Positions 6,437-13,956 of a DNA stretch of 14,525 bases are shown in pieces (position 1 is the first letter of the stretch; each line of letters opens with the position of its first letter). The notes beneath the pieces were generated by a model, which ran no database searches, had not been told where the DNA came from, and saw only the letters and a program-made list of their open reading frames with translations. Position numbers and translations under genes: made by a program. Origin of the DNA: Candidatus Campbellbacteria bacterium RIFCSPLOWO2_02_35_12 (GTDB lineage Bacteria; Patescibacteriota; Minisyncoccia; Phycocordibacterales; UBA2163); assembly GCA_001774455.1 (NCBI GenBank), contig MFAC01000005.1:1-14525 (forward strand), given 5' to 3'.

Positions 6437-6540
6437 TGAATTACGAAACGCAAAAATTTAGGTCCTCGGGTCGCAAAATCTCTTTGTCTTCTAAATGTTT
6501 TTGCTCAACCAGACCATAAATTTTTGCGTTTCGTAATTCA
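6437..6540. repeat. 104-bp MITE-like element with 24-bp terminal inverted repeats, copy 1
   Basis: The ends are perfect inverted repeats of 24 bp, beginning TGAATTACGAAACGC on the left and mirrored on the right. The 56-nt centre can extend the stem (GGTC/GACC, then GCAAAA/TTTTGC), so the whole element can form one long imperfect hairpin. It contains no ORF. Copy 2 at 7073-7176 is in the same orientation with a single base difference (C at 6482, T at 7118). No clear target-site duplication is seen. It occupies the gap of about 360 nt upstream of infA. Confidence 0.95.
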
Positions 6541-6586
6541 CAGATATTAGGAAGTTTGATGTTGTTTGAAGAGAGGTAAATTGAAC

Positions 6587-6605
6587 CATGCATCAAATTT
6601 GCATG
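6587..6605. promoter_or_regulatory. Inverted repeat CATGC-N9-GCATG upstream of the infA promoter
   Basis: A 5-bp dyad with a 9-nt spacer ends 7 nt before the -35 element of the infA promoter. The size and position fit a dimeric regulator site, but the arms are short and chance is possible. Confidence 0.25.
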
Positions 6606-6612
6606 CGAAAAC

Positions 6613-6642
6613 TTGACTTTATACGTATAATTTTGATACTAT
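6613..6642 (+). promoter_or_regulatory. Promoter of infA and the ribosomal cluster
   Basis: TTGACT at 6613-6618, an 18-nt spacer and TACTAT at 6637-6642 with an extended -10 TG at 6634-6635. Transcription would start near 6649, leaving a leader of about 20 nt that contains AAAAGGAT (6657-6664), 5 nt from the infA ATG. Confidence 0.55.
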
Positions 6643-6669
6643 ATAAAAATTCTGTAAAAAGGATGTTAA

Positions 6670-6888
6670 ATGGAAAATAAACAAGAAAAATTAGAAGAAG
6701 CGAGCGGTGTGGTGGATGAGGCATTACCAAATGCATTGTTTCGAGTAACTCTTGAAAATAATAAGCAAATCATAACTTATCTTTCAGGAAAGATGCGAAA
6801 ATTTAGGATTAAAGTTCTTGTTGGGGATAAAGTAAGAGTTATTCTTGACAGTTATGGCGGAAAAGGAAGAATAATAAAACGGCTTTAA
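6670..6888 (+). CDS. infA: Translation initiation factor IF-1
   Basis: IF-1 binds the A site of the 30S subunit during initiation and helps IF-2 and IF-3 select the initiator tRNA. The 72-residue OB-fold protein has the family core [12 protein letters not shown] at 19-30, [19 protein letters not shown] at 39-57 and GRIIKRL at the C-terminus, with the usual length. The first ~14 residues are more acidic than in E. coli. It has a good ribosome-binding site (AAAAGGAT), which is rare among the genes here. rpmJ follows after 14 nt. secY, adk and map, which precede infA in many bacteria, are absent upstream; instead there is a 104-bp repeat and a minus-strand gene. Confidence 0.97.
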   Translation: MENKQEKLEEASGVVDEALPNALFRVTLENNKQIITYLSGKMRKFRIKVLVGDKVRVILDSYGGKGRIIKRL

Positions 6889-6902
6889 ATAAAAGAGAAA
6901 TT

Positions 6903-7016
6903 ATGAAAGTAAAAGCGTCAGTAAAAAAAATATGCGCGAAATGCAAGACAGTAAGACGAAAAGGCAGAGTCTGCGTGATTTGCAGTAATCCGCGGCATAA
7001 ACAGAGGCAGGGATAG
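6903..7016 (+). CDS. rpmJ: Large-subunit ribosomal protein bL36
   Basis: This 37-residue protein, [20 protein letters not shown] then [17 protein letters not shown], is a standard bL36 of the zinc-ribbon type. C11, C14, C27 and H32 are the expected metal ligands; a fourth cysteine (C24) is also present. It binds 23S rRNA near the base of the L7/L12 stalk. It starts 14 nt after infA. The upstream AAGAGAAATT is at most a weak ribosome-binding site. The second 104-bp element begins 56 nt after its stop codon, separating infA-rpmJ from rpsM. Confidence 0.96.
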   Translation: MKVKASVKKICAKCKTVRRKGRVCVICSNPRHKQRQG

Positions 7017-7072
7017 TGTTAATATTAAACGCAAAAAAGTGGCGGCAAAAAAGCAAACATATCTGTTATCTG

Positions 7073-7176
7073 TGAATTACGAAACGCAAAAATTTAGGTC
7101 CTCGGGTCGCAAAATCTTTTTGTCTTCTAAATGTTTTTGCTCAACCAGACCATAAATTTTTGCGTTTCGTAATTCA
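7073..7176. repeat. 104-bp MITE-like element with 24-bp terminal inverted repeats, copy 2
   Basis: Identical to the element at 6437-6540 apart from one base, and in the same orientation. It sits between rpmJ and rpsM within what is otherwise a continuous ribosomal cluster. The inward-facing edges of the two copies share a further 6 bp (CAGATA after copy 1, TATCTG before copy 2), giving a 30-bp inverted repeat around infA-rpmJ. As RNA it could form a stable hairpin in the operon transcript. Confidence 0.95.
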
Positions 7177-7201
7177 AGATGTTATATTATTGTTTTAAGT
7201 T

Positions 7202-7231
7202 TTCAATGCGGTTCAGTTATTGATTTATATT
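7202..7231 (+). promoter_or_regulatory. Possible secondary promoter before rpsM
   Basis: TTCAAT at 7202-7207, an 18-nt spacer and TATATT at 7226-7231. It would start transcription within a few bases of the rpsM ATG at 7244. The region is AT-rich, so the match is weak. It would allow rpsM and later genes to be expressed despite the hairpin element upstream. Confidence 0.25.
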
Positions 7232-7243
7232 TTAATTTTAAGT

Positions 7244-7621
7244 ATGCGTATATCAGGAATAACAATACCGGACAATAAGCGAATAGAATATGGATTAACT
7301 GCCGTATACGGCATTGGTATTTCAAGCGCGAGAGTATTGTTAGACAGCGCGAAAGTGAATAGAGGAAAGAGACCTTCAGAATTATCATCGGAAGAAGAAA
7401 ATCTTATAAGGAAACTTGTTGAAGAGAGAAAAATTGAAGGCGACTTAAGAAGAGAGATTGCGTTTAACATAAAAAGATTAAAAGATATTAAATCATACAG
7501 GGGGTCAAGACATACGAAACGACTACCTGCGAGAGGACAGAGGACAAAGACAAATGCAAGGACTCTCAAGGGCGCAAAGAAGACTATGGGGTCGGGTAGA
7601 AAGAAAGTGGATAAAAAATAG
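7244..7621 (+). CDS. rpsM: Small-subunit ribosomal protein uS13
   Basis: uS13 sits in the head of the 30S subunit, contacting P-site tRNA and the 50S bridge B1. The 125-residue protein starts MRISGITIPDNKRIEYGLTA and contains the helix-turn-helix-like YGIGISSARVLLD, then SYRGSRHTKRLPARGQRTKTNARTLKG, the conserved basic C-terminal part. The tail ends in SGRKKVDKK. An in-frame ATG at 7220 exists, but its extra residues (MIYILILS) do not belong to the family and lie in promoter-like sequence. No Shine-Dalgarno is present. rpsK follows after 55 nt. Confidence 0.97.
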   Translation: MRISGITIPDNKRIEYGLTAVYGIGISSARVLLDSAKVNRGKRPSELSSEEENLIRKLVEERKIEGDLRREIAFNIKRLKDIKSYRGSRHTKRLPARGQRTKTNARTLKGAKKTMGSGRKKVDKK

Positions 7622-7676
7622 TTTTATTATTTACAGATATAAAATAAGAAATTAAATATTTTAGATTTATATAAAA

Positions 7677-8111
7677 ATGGGTAAAAAAAGAGTAATAAAA
7701 AAAACAGGAGGCGAAGTTGATAGTGGTTTAAAATCTCGTTCTCTTTCCCGCGCGCCGAAGAAAAAAATAGATTCAGGCATTCTTAATATTCAAGCAACAT
7801 ATAATAATACAAAAGTTATGCTCTCGGACAAGAAAGGCGGCTCCGTAATGTGGTCATCAAGCGGTTCTTTGGGTTTTAAGGGCGCTAAAAAAGGCACGCC
7901 TTTTGCCGCCGCTAAAGTCGGAGAGCTTCTTGGAGAAAAAGCTTTAATGATTGGTCTAAAAGAAGTGAGCGTGGTGATAAAAGGCGTGGGAGGAGGAAGA
8001 GAGTCGGCTCTCCGTGGTTTTATTTCCAAAGGAATTCAGGTTTCTTCAATAAAAGACGCAACCCCGATTCCGCACAATGGTCCGCGGCCGAAGAAAGCGC
8101 GCCGTGTTTAA
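7677..8111 (+). CDS. rpsK: Small-subunit ribosomal protein uS11
   Basis: uS11 is a platform protein of the 30S subunit near the E site and the mRNA exit. The 144-residue protein has an N-terminal basic tail (about 1-33, KKKRVIKKTGG region) longer than in E. coli, followed by GILNIQATYNNTKVMLSDKKG, SSSGSLGFKGAKKGTPFAAA, GVGGGRESALRGF and the C-terminal DATPIPHNGPRPKKARRV. All these are family hallmarks. Its start lacks a ribosome-binding site and is preceded by an A/T stretch. It lies between rpsM and rpsD in the standard alpha-operon order. Confidence 0.97.
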   Translation: MGKKRVIKKTGGEVDSGLKSRSLSRAPKKKIDSGILNIQATYNNTKVMLSDKKGGSVMWSSSGSLGFKGAKKGTPFAAAKVGELLGEKALMIGLKEVSVVIKGVGGGRESALRGFISKGIQVSSIKDATPIPHNGPRPKKARRV

Positions 8112-8186
8112 TAAAGTAAAAGTAAAATACAAATAAGCTAACAAATTTTTTATTCAGTTTAAATATGATAAATTAACTTAAATAAT

Positions 8187-8804
8187 ATGCGAATAGGTCC
8201 AAAATATAAAATTTCAAGAAGACTCGGTAGCCCAGTGTTTGACAAATGTCAGACGCAAAAATTCGTGTTTTCCGAAGAAAAAAGAAAAAAAAGAAAAATT
8301 TCTTTAAAACATCCGAAACAGATGTCTGATTTCGGTCGTCAGCTTATAGAAAAACAAAAAGTCAGATATACATACGGCATTGTGGAAAAACAATTATATA
8401 ATTATGTGAAAGAAGCCGCCTTGCGAAAAGATTTAAAGCCATCGGCGCGGCTTATTGAAAATCTTGAATCGCGGCTTGATAATGTCGTGTATAGATTGGG
8501 TCTCGCGAAATCAAGGCGGATGGCGCGTCAAATTGTCTCGCATGGACATATAACCATAAACGGAAAAAAAGTGACAATACCGTCATACAAAGTATTAAAA
8601 GGTATGAAAATAAAAGTAAGAGAAGGTAGTAAAAACAGTTTTCTGTTTGTGGATATTAAAGAAAAGTTAAAAGATTATAAAATACCGTTATGGATTTCTT
8701 TTAACGAGAAAATTCTTGAAGGAGAAATAAAAGACAAACCGTCGCAAGACGCGGCAGAACTTTTATTTGATATAAGTTCCGTATTGGAATTTTACAGCAA
8801 ATAA
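8187..8804 (+). CDS. rpsD: Small-subunit ribosomal protein uS4
   Basis: uS4 is a primary 16S rRNA-binding protein that nucleates 30S assembly and shapes the mRNA entry channel. In many bacteria it also represses its own operon. The 205-residue protein has the family start MRIGPKYKISRRLG, then YGIVEKQLYNYVKEA, and an S4 RNA-binding domain at about 92-155 (LESRLDNVVYRLGLAKSRRM, then GHITINGKKVTIPSYKV). Only one cysteine (C21) is present in the N-terminal region, so this is the zinc-free form. No ribosome-binding site precedes the ATG. Length is normal (E. coli 206). Confidence 0.97.
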   Translation: MRIGPKYKISRRLGSPVFDKCQTQKFVFSEEKRKKRKISLKHPKQMSDFGRQLIEKQKVRYTYGIVEKQLYNYVKEAALRKDLKPSARLIENLESRLDNVVYRLGLAKSRRMARQIVSHGHITINGKKVTIPSYKVLKGMKIKVREGSKNSFLFVDIKEKLKDYKIPLWISFNEKILEGEIKDKPSQDAAELLFDISSVLEFYSK

Positions 8805-8881
8805 TAAAAATATAAAACGCAAAACAATAATAAAAACACTTTTATTAATTTTTATACGATTTATTTAATTTAAATAATAAT

Positions 8882-9862
8882 ATGTCAGAATACAATGTAT
8901 CACTTCCGTCAAAGCCGAGAATAGTTTCAGAAGAAGAATTCAAGGGCACATACGAAATAGACGGTTTATATCCCGGTTACGGACACACTTTAGGTAATTC
9001 TTTAAGAAGAATTATTTTATCGTCTTTGCCCGGCGCGGCTATAACATCCGTTAAGATTGAAGGAGTTTCTCATGAATTTTCTGTTTTAGACGGTGTCAAA
9101 GAAGATGTCGTAACAATGCTTCTTAACTTAAAAAAAGTAAGAATACAAATGATAACAGATGAACCGCAAATTATTTCTCTTAATGTAAAAGGTCCGAATA
9201 TAGTAAAAGCCGGTGATATGAAAACGCCGTCTCAATTGGAAATTTTAAATCCCAACCAGCAAATAGCGGAGATAACCGATAAGAAAACAAATTTATCAAT
9301 GGAAATCACCGTTGAAAGAGGTCTCGGATATGTATCAAAAGATGTATTGCAAAAAGACAAAGTTGATATCGGAGTAATTTCATTAGATGCCATATTTACT
9401 CCGATAAGAAGGGTAAACTATGAAGTTGAAAATATGCGAGTTGGAAACAGAACCGATTTTAATAGATTAAGAATCGTTATTGAAACAGACGGAACAATAA
9501 CAGCTCATAAAGCGCTTGAAAAATCAATAGAGATAATGATAAATCAGCTAAAAGCGGTAGTGGGCTTCAAAGAAGAAGAAAAAAAATCTGAATATAAAGA
9601 AAAAGATAAAGAAAGAAAAATTTCCGAGAAAACAAAAGCAAAAGACGAAGAAAAATTAGATACTGAATTTTTAAAAACAAGAATTGAATCATTTAACCTT
9701 TCGGTGCGAAACACAAACGCTCTTACTAAAGCAAACATAAGAACAGTAGGAGGACTTGTGAGGAAAAAAGAGGAAGATATTTTAAAAATAGAAGGACTTG
9801 GGAAAAAAGGATTGCAGGAAATAAAGAGGACGCTTGGAAATTATGGAATAACGCTTAAATAA
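8882..9862 (+). CDS. rpoA: DNA-directed RNA polymerase subunit alpha
   Basis: The alpha dimer scaffolds assembly of RNA polymerase, and its C-terminal domain contacts promoter UP elements and activators. The 326-residue protein has the N-terminal dimerisation domain at about 1-230, with GYGHTLGNSLRRIILSSLPG at 32-51 and GVKEDVVTMLLNLK at 71-84. A highly charged linker follows (231-260, rich in E and K). The C-terminal domain at 262-326 has SVRNTNALTKANIRTVGGLV, with R276 and N279 matching the DNA-contacting R265 and N268 of E. coli, and GLGKKGLQEIK. The length is close to E. coli (329). It lies in the standard place between rpsD and rplQ. Confidence 0.98.
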   Translation: MSEYNVSLPSKPRIVSEEEFKGTYEIDGLYPGYGHTLGNSLRRIILSSLPGAAITSVKIEGVSHEFSVLDGVKEDVVTMLLNLKKVRIQMITDEPQIISLNVKGPNIVKAGDMKTPSQLEILNPNQQIAEITDKKTNLSMEITVERGLGYVSKDVLQKDKVDIGVISLDAIFTPIRRVNYEVENMRVGNRTDFNRLRIVIETDGTITAHKALEKSIEIMINQLKAVVGFKEEEKKSEYKEKDKERKISEKTKAKDEEKLDTEFLKTRIESFNLSVRNTNALTKANIRTVGGLVRKKEEDILKIEGLGKKGLQEIKRTLGNYGITLK

Positions 9863-9921
9863 AAAATACAAGACAATAAGTTTTGTATTATTGATTTACA
9901 TTTTTATTTTAAATTTTAAAT

Positions 9922-10275
9922 ATGAGACATCATAATAAAAATAAAAAATTCGGTCGTGTAAAAAAACAAAGAACGGCGCTCTTGAGGTCTATTTCGCGTT
10001 CTTTTATTTTACACGGCAAAATAAAAACAACGGAGGCAAAAGCAAAAACACTTCGTTCATTTGTTGAAAAACTTATTTCAAAAAGTAAAACGGGAACTCT
10101 TGCGTCGCGTCGCATTGTATCAAGCCGTCTTGGTGGAGACAAACCAGCGACCGTAAAATTATTTGACACGCTTGCTCCGAAATATAAAGAGAGAAAAGGA
10201 GGATATACAAGAATTACAAAAATCAAAACAAGGACAGGAGACGCTGGAGGAGAGGTAATAATAGAATTTGTATAA
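9922..10275 (+). CDS. rplQ: Large-subunit ribosomal protein bL17
   Basis: bL17 binds 23S rRNA near the polypeptide exit tunnel. The 117-residue protein begins MRHHNKNKKFGRVKKQRTAL and has HGKIKTTEAKAKTLRSFVEKLI at 31-52 and the C-terminal KERKGGYTRITKIKTRTGDAG, all family hallmarks. Length is like E. coli (127) with a slightly shorter C-terminus. Its TAA stop shares one base with the ATG of rplM (TAATG), suggesting coupled translation. The ATG is preceded by an A/T-only stretch with no ribosome-binding site. Confidence 0.97.
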   Translation: MRHHNKNKKFGRVKKQRTALLRSISRSFILHGKIKTTEAKAKTLRSFVEKLISKSKTGTLASRRIVSSRLGGDKPATVKLFDTLAPKYKERKGGYTRITKIKTRTGDAGGEVIIEFV

Positions 10276-10622
10276 TGAAAAAAATAGAAATAAACGTGGA
10301 AGGAGAAATATTGGGGAGAATTGCGGTAAAAGCGGCGTCCTTGCTTATGGGCAAAAACAGCGTGTCATACGCGAAAAACAAGATTCCTGACATAGAAGTT
10401 GTTATTAAAAATGCGTCAAAACTTAAAATAACAGACGCAAAAAAATCAGGCAAAATTTATACTCGTTATACGGGATACCCTGGTGGCTTACGGAAAGAAA
10501 AAATGAGGAAACTTATATTAAGAAAAGGCAATAGTGAAGTCATAAAAAAGGCTGTATACGGAATGCTTCCAAGCAATAAATTAAGACCTAAAATGATGAA
10601 ACGGCTTATTATAGAAGAATAA
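10275..10622 (+). CDS. rplM: Large-subunit ribosomal protein uL13 (short form)
   Basis: uL13 is an early-assembling 23S rRNA-binding protein. The 115-residue protein has GEILGRIAVKAASLLMGKN at 10-28, then KIYTRYTGYPGGLRKEKM at 59-76 and AVYGMLPSNKLRPKMMKRLI near the end, matching the family. It is shorter than E. coli uL13 (142): the N-terminal strand of about 14 residues and the C-terminal tail after the MLP motif are reduced. The start overlaps the rplQ stop by one base. rpsI follows after 13 nt, the usual rplM-rpsI pairing. Confidence 0.95.
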   Translation: MKKIEINVEGEILGRIAVKAASLLMGKNSVSYAKNKIPDIEVVIKNASKLKITDAKKSGKIYTRYTGYPGGLRKEKMRKLILRKGNSEVIKKAVYGMLPSNKLRPKMMKRLIIEE

Positions 10623-10635
10623 TTTAAAGTATATT

Positions 10636-11082
10636 ATGCAAGAAATAATATTAGAAAAAATAAAAAAGAATAAAACGACAGCTCTTAAAACAGGACAATA
10701 TATTGAAGCTGTCGGGAGAAGAAAAACAGCCGTTGCGAGAGTAAGGATTTTTCTTGCCAATAAATATTCATTTGAGATAAACGGCAGAGATATTGACGAT
10801 TATTTTAAAATAAATGAATTGTGTAAAAATATAGAAAAAGTGTTTGAATTGGTAAATATTCCGCAAAAGTTTAAAATCACGATTCATACCAGCGGCGGAG
10901 GAGTATCAGCGCAATCAGACGCTATTGTTCTTGGTATAGCGAGAGCTCTTATTATTTATGACGGAAAACTTAGAGGAATCTTAAAAAAAGAAGGGTATCT
11001 TAAACGTGACGCAAGAAAAGTGGAAAGGAAAAAACCGGGACTTAAAAAAGCGAGGAAAGCTTCTCAGTGGAGCAAGAGATAA
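10636..11082 (+). CDS. rpsI: Small-subunit ribosomal protein uS9
   Basis: uS9 is a 30S head protein whose C-terminal tail reaches the anticodon of P-site tRNA. The 148-residue protein has an N-terminal extension of about 20 residues, then YIEAVGRRKTAVARVRIF at 22-39, INGRDIDDYF, SGGGVSAQSDAIVLGIARAL at 86-105 and the tail RDARKVERKKPGLKKARKAS-QWSKR. The invariant C-terminal SKR is present. The final tail has tryptophan (QWSKR) where E. coli has phenylalanine. It is followed by grpE after 46 nt, so the ribosomal cluster runs directly into the chaperone genes. Confidence 0.97.
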   Translation: MQEIILEKIKKNKTTALKTGQYIEAVGRRKTAVARVRIFLANKYSFEINGRDIDDYFKINELCKNIEKVFELVNIPQKFKITIHTSGGGVSAQSDAIVLGIARALIIYDGKLRGILKKEGYLKRDARKVERKKPGLKKARKASQWSKR

Positions 11083-11128
11083 AAAATAAATTCGTATTAC
11101 CTTTTATTTTTTGAAAATAGTCTAATTT

Positions 11129-11737
11129 ATGGAAAAAAAACAAAAAACAAATAAAAAAAATATTGACAAAGAAGAAAAAATAAGCTATGATGATATAGCT
11201 TTTGAAAATAATGAAGATGCGGAGGATATAATTTCCGCAGACATTATAAAAAAACTTAGAGAAAAACTTAAAAAATGCGTGGAAGAGAAACAAGAATATC
11301 TTGATGGCTGGCAGAGGACAAAAGCCGATTTTATAAATAATAAAAAGAAAGAAGAACAATCGCGCGCTCTTCTTTTATTATTTGCAAAAGAAGACTTAAT
11401 ATTGGATTTGCTTACCACGATTGATAATTTTGATATGGCTTTTGCGGATAAAAAAGTTTGGGAGAGCGTTGATGAAAATTGGAGGATTGGCATAGAGCGT
11501 ATATATTCGCAATTACTCGGAATTTTGGAAAATCACGGACTTAAACAATTCAACCCTCTCGGAGAAGAATTTGACCCGACTCGTCATGATTCTCTGGAGA
11601 CCATAGCCGTAATTGAAAAAGATGATGCCAATAAAGTTGTTGATGTTATAGGAAAGGGATACGTATTCAATGATAAAGTAATTCGCGCGGCAAAAGTAAA
11701 AGTGGGTCAATATGAAAAAAATAAACAAGAAAATTAA
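11129..11737 (+). CDS. grpE: Nucleotide exchange factor GrpE
   Basis: GrpE releases ADP from DnaK and so drives its substrate cycle; it also acts as a thermosensor in many bacteria. The 202-residue protein has an acidic/basic disordered N-terminus (1-40), a long coiled-coil helix (about 40-90, with REKLKKCVEEKQEYLDGWQR and TKADFINNKKKEEQ), a four-helix dimer region, and the C-terminal beta domain with FNPLGEEFDPTRHDSLETI and VIGKGYVFNDKVIRAAKVKV. These last two segments are the family signature. It lies 22 nt before dnaK. No CIRCE-type (HrcA) operator is visible upstream. No ribosome-binding site is visible. Confidence 0.95.
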   Translation: MEKKQKTNKKNIDKEEKISYDDIAFENNEDAEDIISADIIKKLREKLKKCVEEKQEYLDGWQRTKADFINNKKKEEQSRALLLLFAKEDLILDLLTTIDNFDMAFADKKVWESVDENWRIGIERIYSQLLGILENHGLKQFNPLGEEFDPTRHDSLETIAVIEKDDANKVVDVIGKGYVFNDKVIRAAKVKVGQYEKNKQEN

Positions 11738-11746
11738 TAAATAATT

Positions 11747-11752
11747 TATAAT
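11747..11752 (+). promoter_or_regulatory. Consensus -10 directly before dnaK
   Basis: A perfect TATAAT lies 7 nt before the dnaK ATG, so a transcript from it would be leaderless or nearly so. There is no Shine-Dalgarno in the 22-nt gap and no recognisable -35 at the right distance, so this could be chance in AT-rich DNA. Confidence 0.4.
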
Positions 11753-11759
11753 AGAAATT

Positions 11760-13688
11760 ATGTCAAAAATTTTAGGTATAGATTTAGGTACGACAAACTC
11801 GGCAATGGCGGTTATTGAAGGAGGAGAGCCGACTATCATAGAAAACGCGGAAGGTGTGAGAACCACTCCGTCCATAGTTGCCATCTCAAAAACAAAAGAG
11901 AGATTAGTCGGATTGATTGCGAAAAGACAAGCCGTAACAAATCCAAAAAATACCATTTTTGGTATCAAACGATATGTGGGACACAGGTTTGAAGACGCTG
12001 AAATCCAAAAAGATGAAAAAACGGCGCCATTTGATATCTCAAAATCATCTGATGGAGGCGTGCTCGTAAAACTTGGAGATAAAGAATACAGACCTGAAGA
12101 AGTTTCCGCTATGATTTTGCAGAAACTTAAAAATGACGCGGAAGATAGGCTTGGCTATAAAATAAATGAAGCTGTCATTACTGTGCCAGCATATTTTAAT
12201 GATTCACAAAGGAAAGCGACAAAAGATGCTGGTAAAATAGCAGGTCTTGATGTAAAAAGGATTATCAATGAACCGACGGCGGCGGCTCTCGCATACGGTT
12301 TTAATAAGAAGAAAGACGAAAAAGTGGTTGTCTTTGATTTTGGCGGAGGCACTTTTGACATATCTATTCTTGAGATTGGAGACGATGTCATAGAAGTAAA
12401 ATCAACAGACGGAGATTCTCATATGGGGGGTAGAGATATTGACCAAAAAATAATTAAATGGATTGCGAACGAATTCAAGAAAGAAAATGGTATAGATATA
12501 ACAATAGACTCGCTCGCTCTTCAACGGCTTGATGAGGCGGCGGAAAAAGCAAAGCACGAACTTTCATCAACGACAGAGACAGAAATAAATATTCCTTTTA
12601 TAACATCGGATTCATCGGGCCCGAAACATTTATTGCTTAAAATGACAAGAGCGACCCTTGAAGAACTCGCAAAAGAATTTATTGACCGTTCAATAGAGAT
12701 TACAAACCGCGCTATGAAAGCGTCCCCGTTTAGCATAAGCGATATCAATGAAATAATTCTTGTCGGTGGACAGACGCGAATGCCCGCCATTTCAAAAGCC
12801 GTGAAAGATTTATTCGGGAAAGAACCGAATAAATCAATTAATCCTGACGAAGTTGTCGCGCTCGGCGCCGCTATTCAGGCGGGAATTATGCAGGGTGATG
12901 TAAAAGATGTTCTTTTGCTTGATGTTATTCCACTTTCGCTCGGTATTGAAACACTTGGCTCTGTCGCAACAAAATTGATTGAAAAAAATTCTACCATTCC
13001 CACATCAAAATCGCAGACTTTTTCAACCGCGGCAGATAATCAGACATCGGTTGAAATACATATTGTGCAGGGCGAACGACCAATGGCGACAGATAATAAA
13101 AGTCTTGGAAGATTTATCTTGGATGGTGTTCCGCCGTCTCCAAGAGGCATTCCGCAAATAGAAGTGTCTTTTGATGTAGACGCAAACGGGATTTTGAATG
13201 TTAAAGCAAAAGATAAATCAAGTGGCAAAGAACAGTCTATCAGGATTGAAGCAAGTTCGGGATTGACGGATGCGGATATTGAAAAAATGAAAAAAGACGC
13301 GCAAATACATGAAAGCGAGGATATAAAGAAAAAAGAAACAATAGAAGCGCGTAATTTTGCGGAACAGGTTATCTATACCGCGGAAAAAGCTCTTAAAGAC
13401 GCCGAAGGAAAAATTAGCGAAGATATAAAAAACGGAGTTCAGAATAAAATGGATGAACTTAAAAAAGTAAAAGATGGCGCTGACACACAAGCCATTAAAA
13501 CCGCGACCGAAGAATTATCAAAAGAAATGCAAAAAATAGGAGAAGCGATGACAAAAGCCGAGCCGCAACAGCCTCAAGGAGGGGAACAGACGCAGACGGA
13601 AAATAAAAAAGAAAATGTCCGCGAAGCGGAGTTCAAAGAAAAGAAAAACGAAGATAAAAAAGATGGCTCAAATTCAAATGACAAATAA
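11760..13688 (+). CDS. dnaK: Molecular chaperone DnaK (Hsp70)
   Basis: DnaK is the ATP-driven Hsp70 that binds exposed hydrophobic segments of unfolded proteins, with DnaJ and GrpE as partners. The 642-residue protein has the ATPase motifs GIDLGTTNS at 6-14, [12 protein letters not shown] at about 190-201 and [10 protein letters not shown] at about 332-341. The substrate-binding domain follows ([15 protein letters not shown], then [15 protein letters not shown]). The region around residues 78-105 ([15 protein letters not shown]) carries the insertion typical of E. coli-like DnaKs. The C-terminal tail is long and charged, with [16 protein letters not shown], and lacks the exact EEVD-like bacterial end. 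dnaJ normally follows; here the next ~800 nt hold a terminator, palindromes and an insertion-sequence remnant before dnaJ begins. Confidence 0.98.
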   Translation: MSKILGIDLGTTNSAMAVIEGGEPTIIENAEGVRTTPSIVAISKTKERLVGLIAKRQAVTNPKNTIFGIKRYVGHRFEDAEIQKDEKTAPFDISKSSDGGVLVKLGDKEYRPEEVSAMILQKLKNDAEDRLGYKINEAVITVPAYFNDSQRKATKDAGKIAGLDVKRIINEPTAAALAYGFNKKKDEKVVVFDFGGGTFDISILEIGDDVIEVKSTDGDSHMGGRDIDQKIIKWIANEFKKENGIDITIDSLALQRLDEAAEKAKHELSSTTETEINIPFITSDSSGPKHLLLKMTRATLEELAKEFIDRSIEITNRAMKASPFSISDINEIILVGGQTRMPAISKAVKDLFGKEPNKSINPDEVVALGAAIQAGIMQGDVKDVLLLDVIPLSLGIETLGSVATKLIEKNSTIPTSKSQTFSTAADNQTSVEIHIVQGERPMATDNKSLGRFILDGVPPSPRGIPQIEVSFDVDANGILNVKAKDKSSGKEQSIRIEASSGLTDADIEKMKKDAQIHESEDIKKKETIEARNFAEQVIYTAEKALKDAEGKISEDIKNGVQNKMDELKKVKDGADTQAIKTATEELSKEMQKIGEAMTKAEPQQPQGGEQTQTENKKENVREAEFKEKKNEDKKDGSNSNDK

Positions 13689-13721
13689 AATTTAATTCGT
13701 GATAAATTACGCATATAAAAT

Positions 13722-13752
13722 AAATCGGACAATTTATCGTCCGATTTTTTTA
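13722..13752 (+). terminator. Intrinsic terminator of the ribosomal-dnaK cluster
   Basis: AAATCGGAC/GTCCGATTT, a 9-bp stem with an 8-nt loop, followed by a run of T (TTTTTTTA). It lies 33 nt after the dnaK stop and separates dnaK from dnaJ transcription. Confidence 0.85.
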
Positions 13753-13775
13753 TTCTTTCTTCATTTCATAATTTT

Positions 13776-13838
13776 ATACGATATATCGTATGATTTTCGT
13801 GATATTAAATATCGCGATATTAAACATCCGATGTTTAA
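13776..13838. repeat. Cluster of three short perfect palindromes
   Basis: ATACGATATATCGTAT (13776-13791), GATATT-A-AATATC (13801-13813) and TTAAACATC-C-GATGTTTAA (13820-13838) follow one another within 63 nt between the dnaK terminator and the insertion-sequence remnant. They differ in sequence from each other and from the other repeats. They could be binding sites or remnants; no gene is seen here. Confidence 0.7.
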
Positions 13839-13956
13839 CAATTATAAACGATTAATTTTTAATACTTGCGCATATAAAATAAAATCACAGTTATTAAATC
13901 AAAAACTCCCAATAGCGTTGAGCAGTGGTCAATATCGAGATAGGGAGGGATGCTGT

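Noticed and set aside
6437..6540. Riboswitch controlling infA
   Set aside because: The same element occurs again before rpsM, is nearly symmetric end to end, and matches no riboswitch I know; a MITE-like repeat explains it better.
11083..11128. HrcA/CIRCE operator before grpE-dnaK
   Set aside because: I looked for the TTAGCACTC-N9-GAGTGCTAA pattern before grpE, dnaK and dnaJ and found nothing similar.
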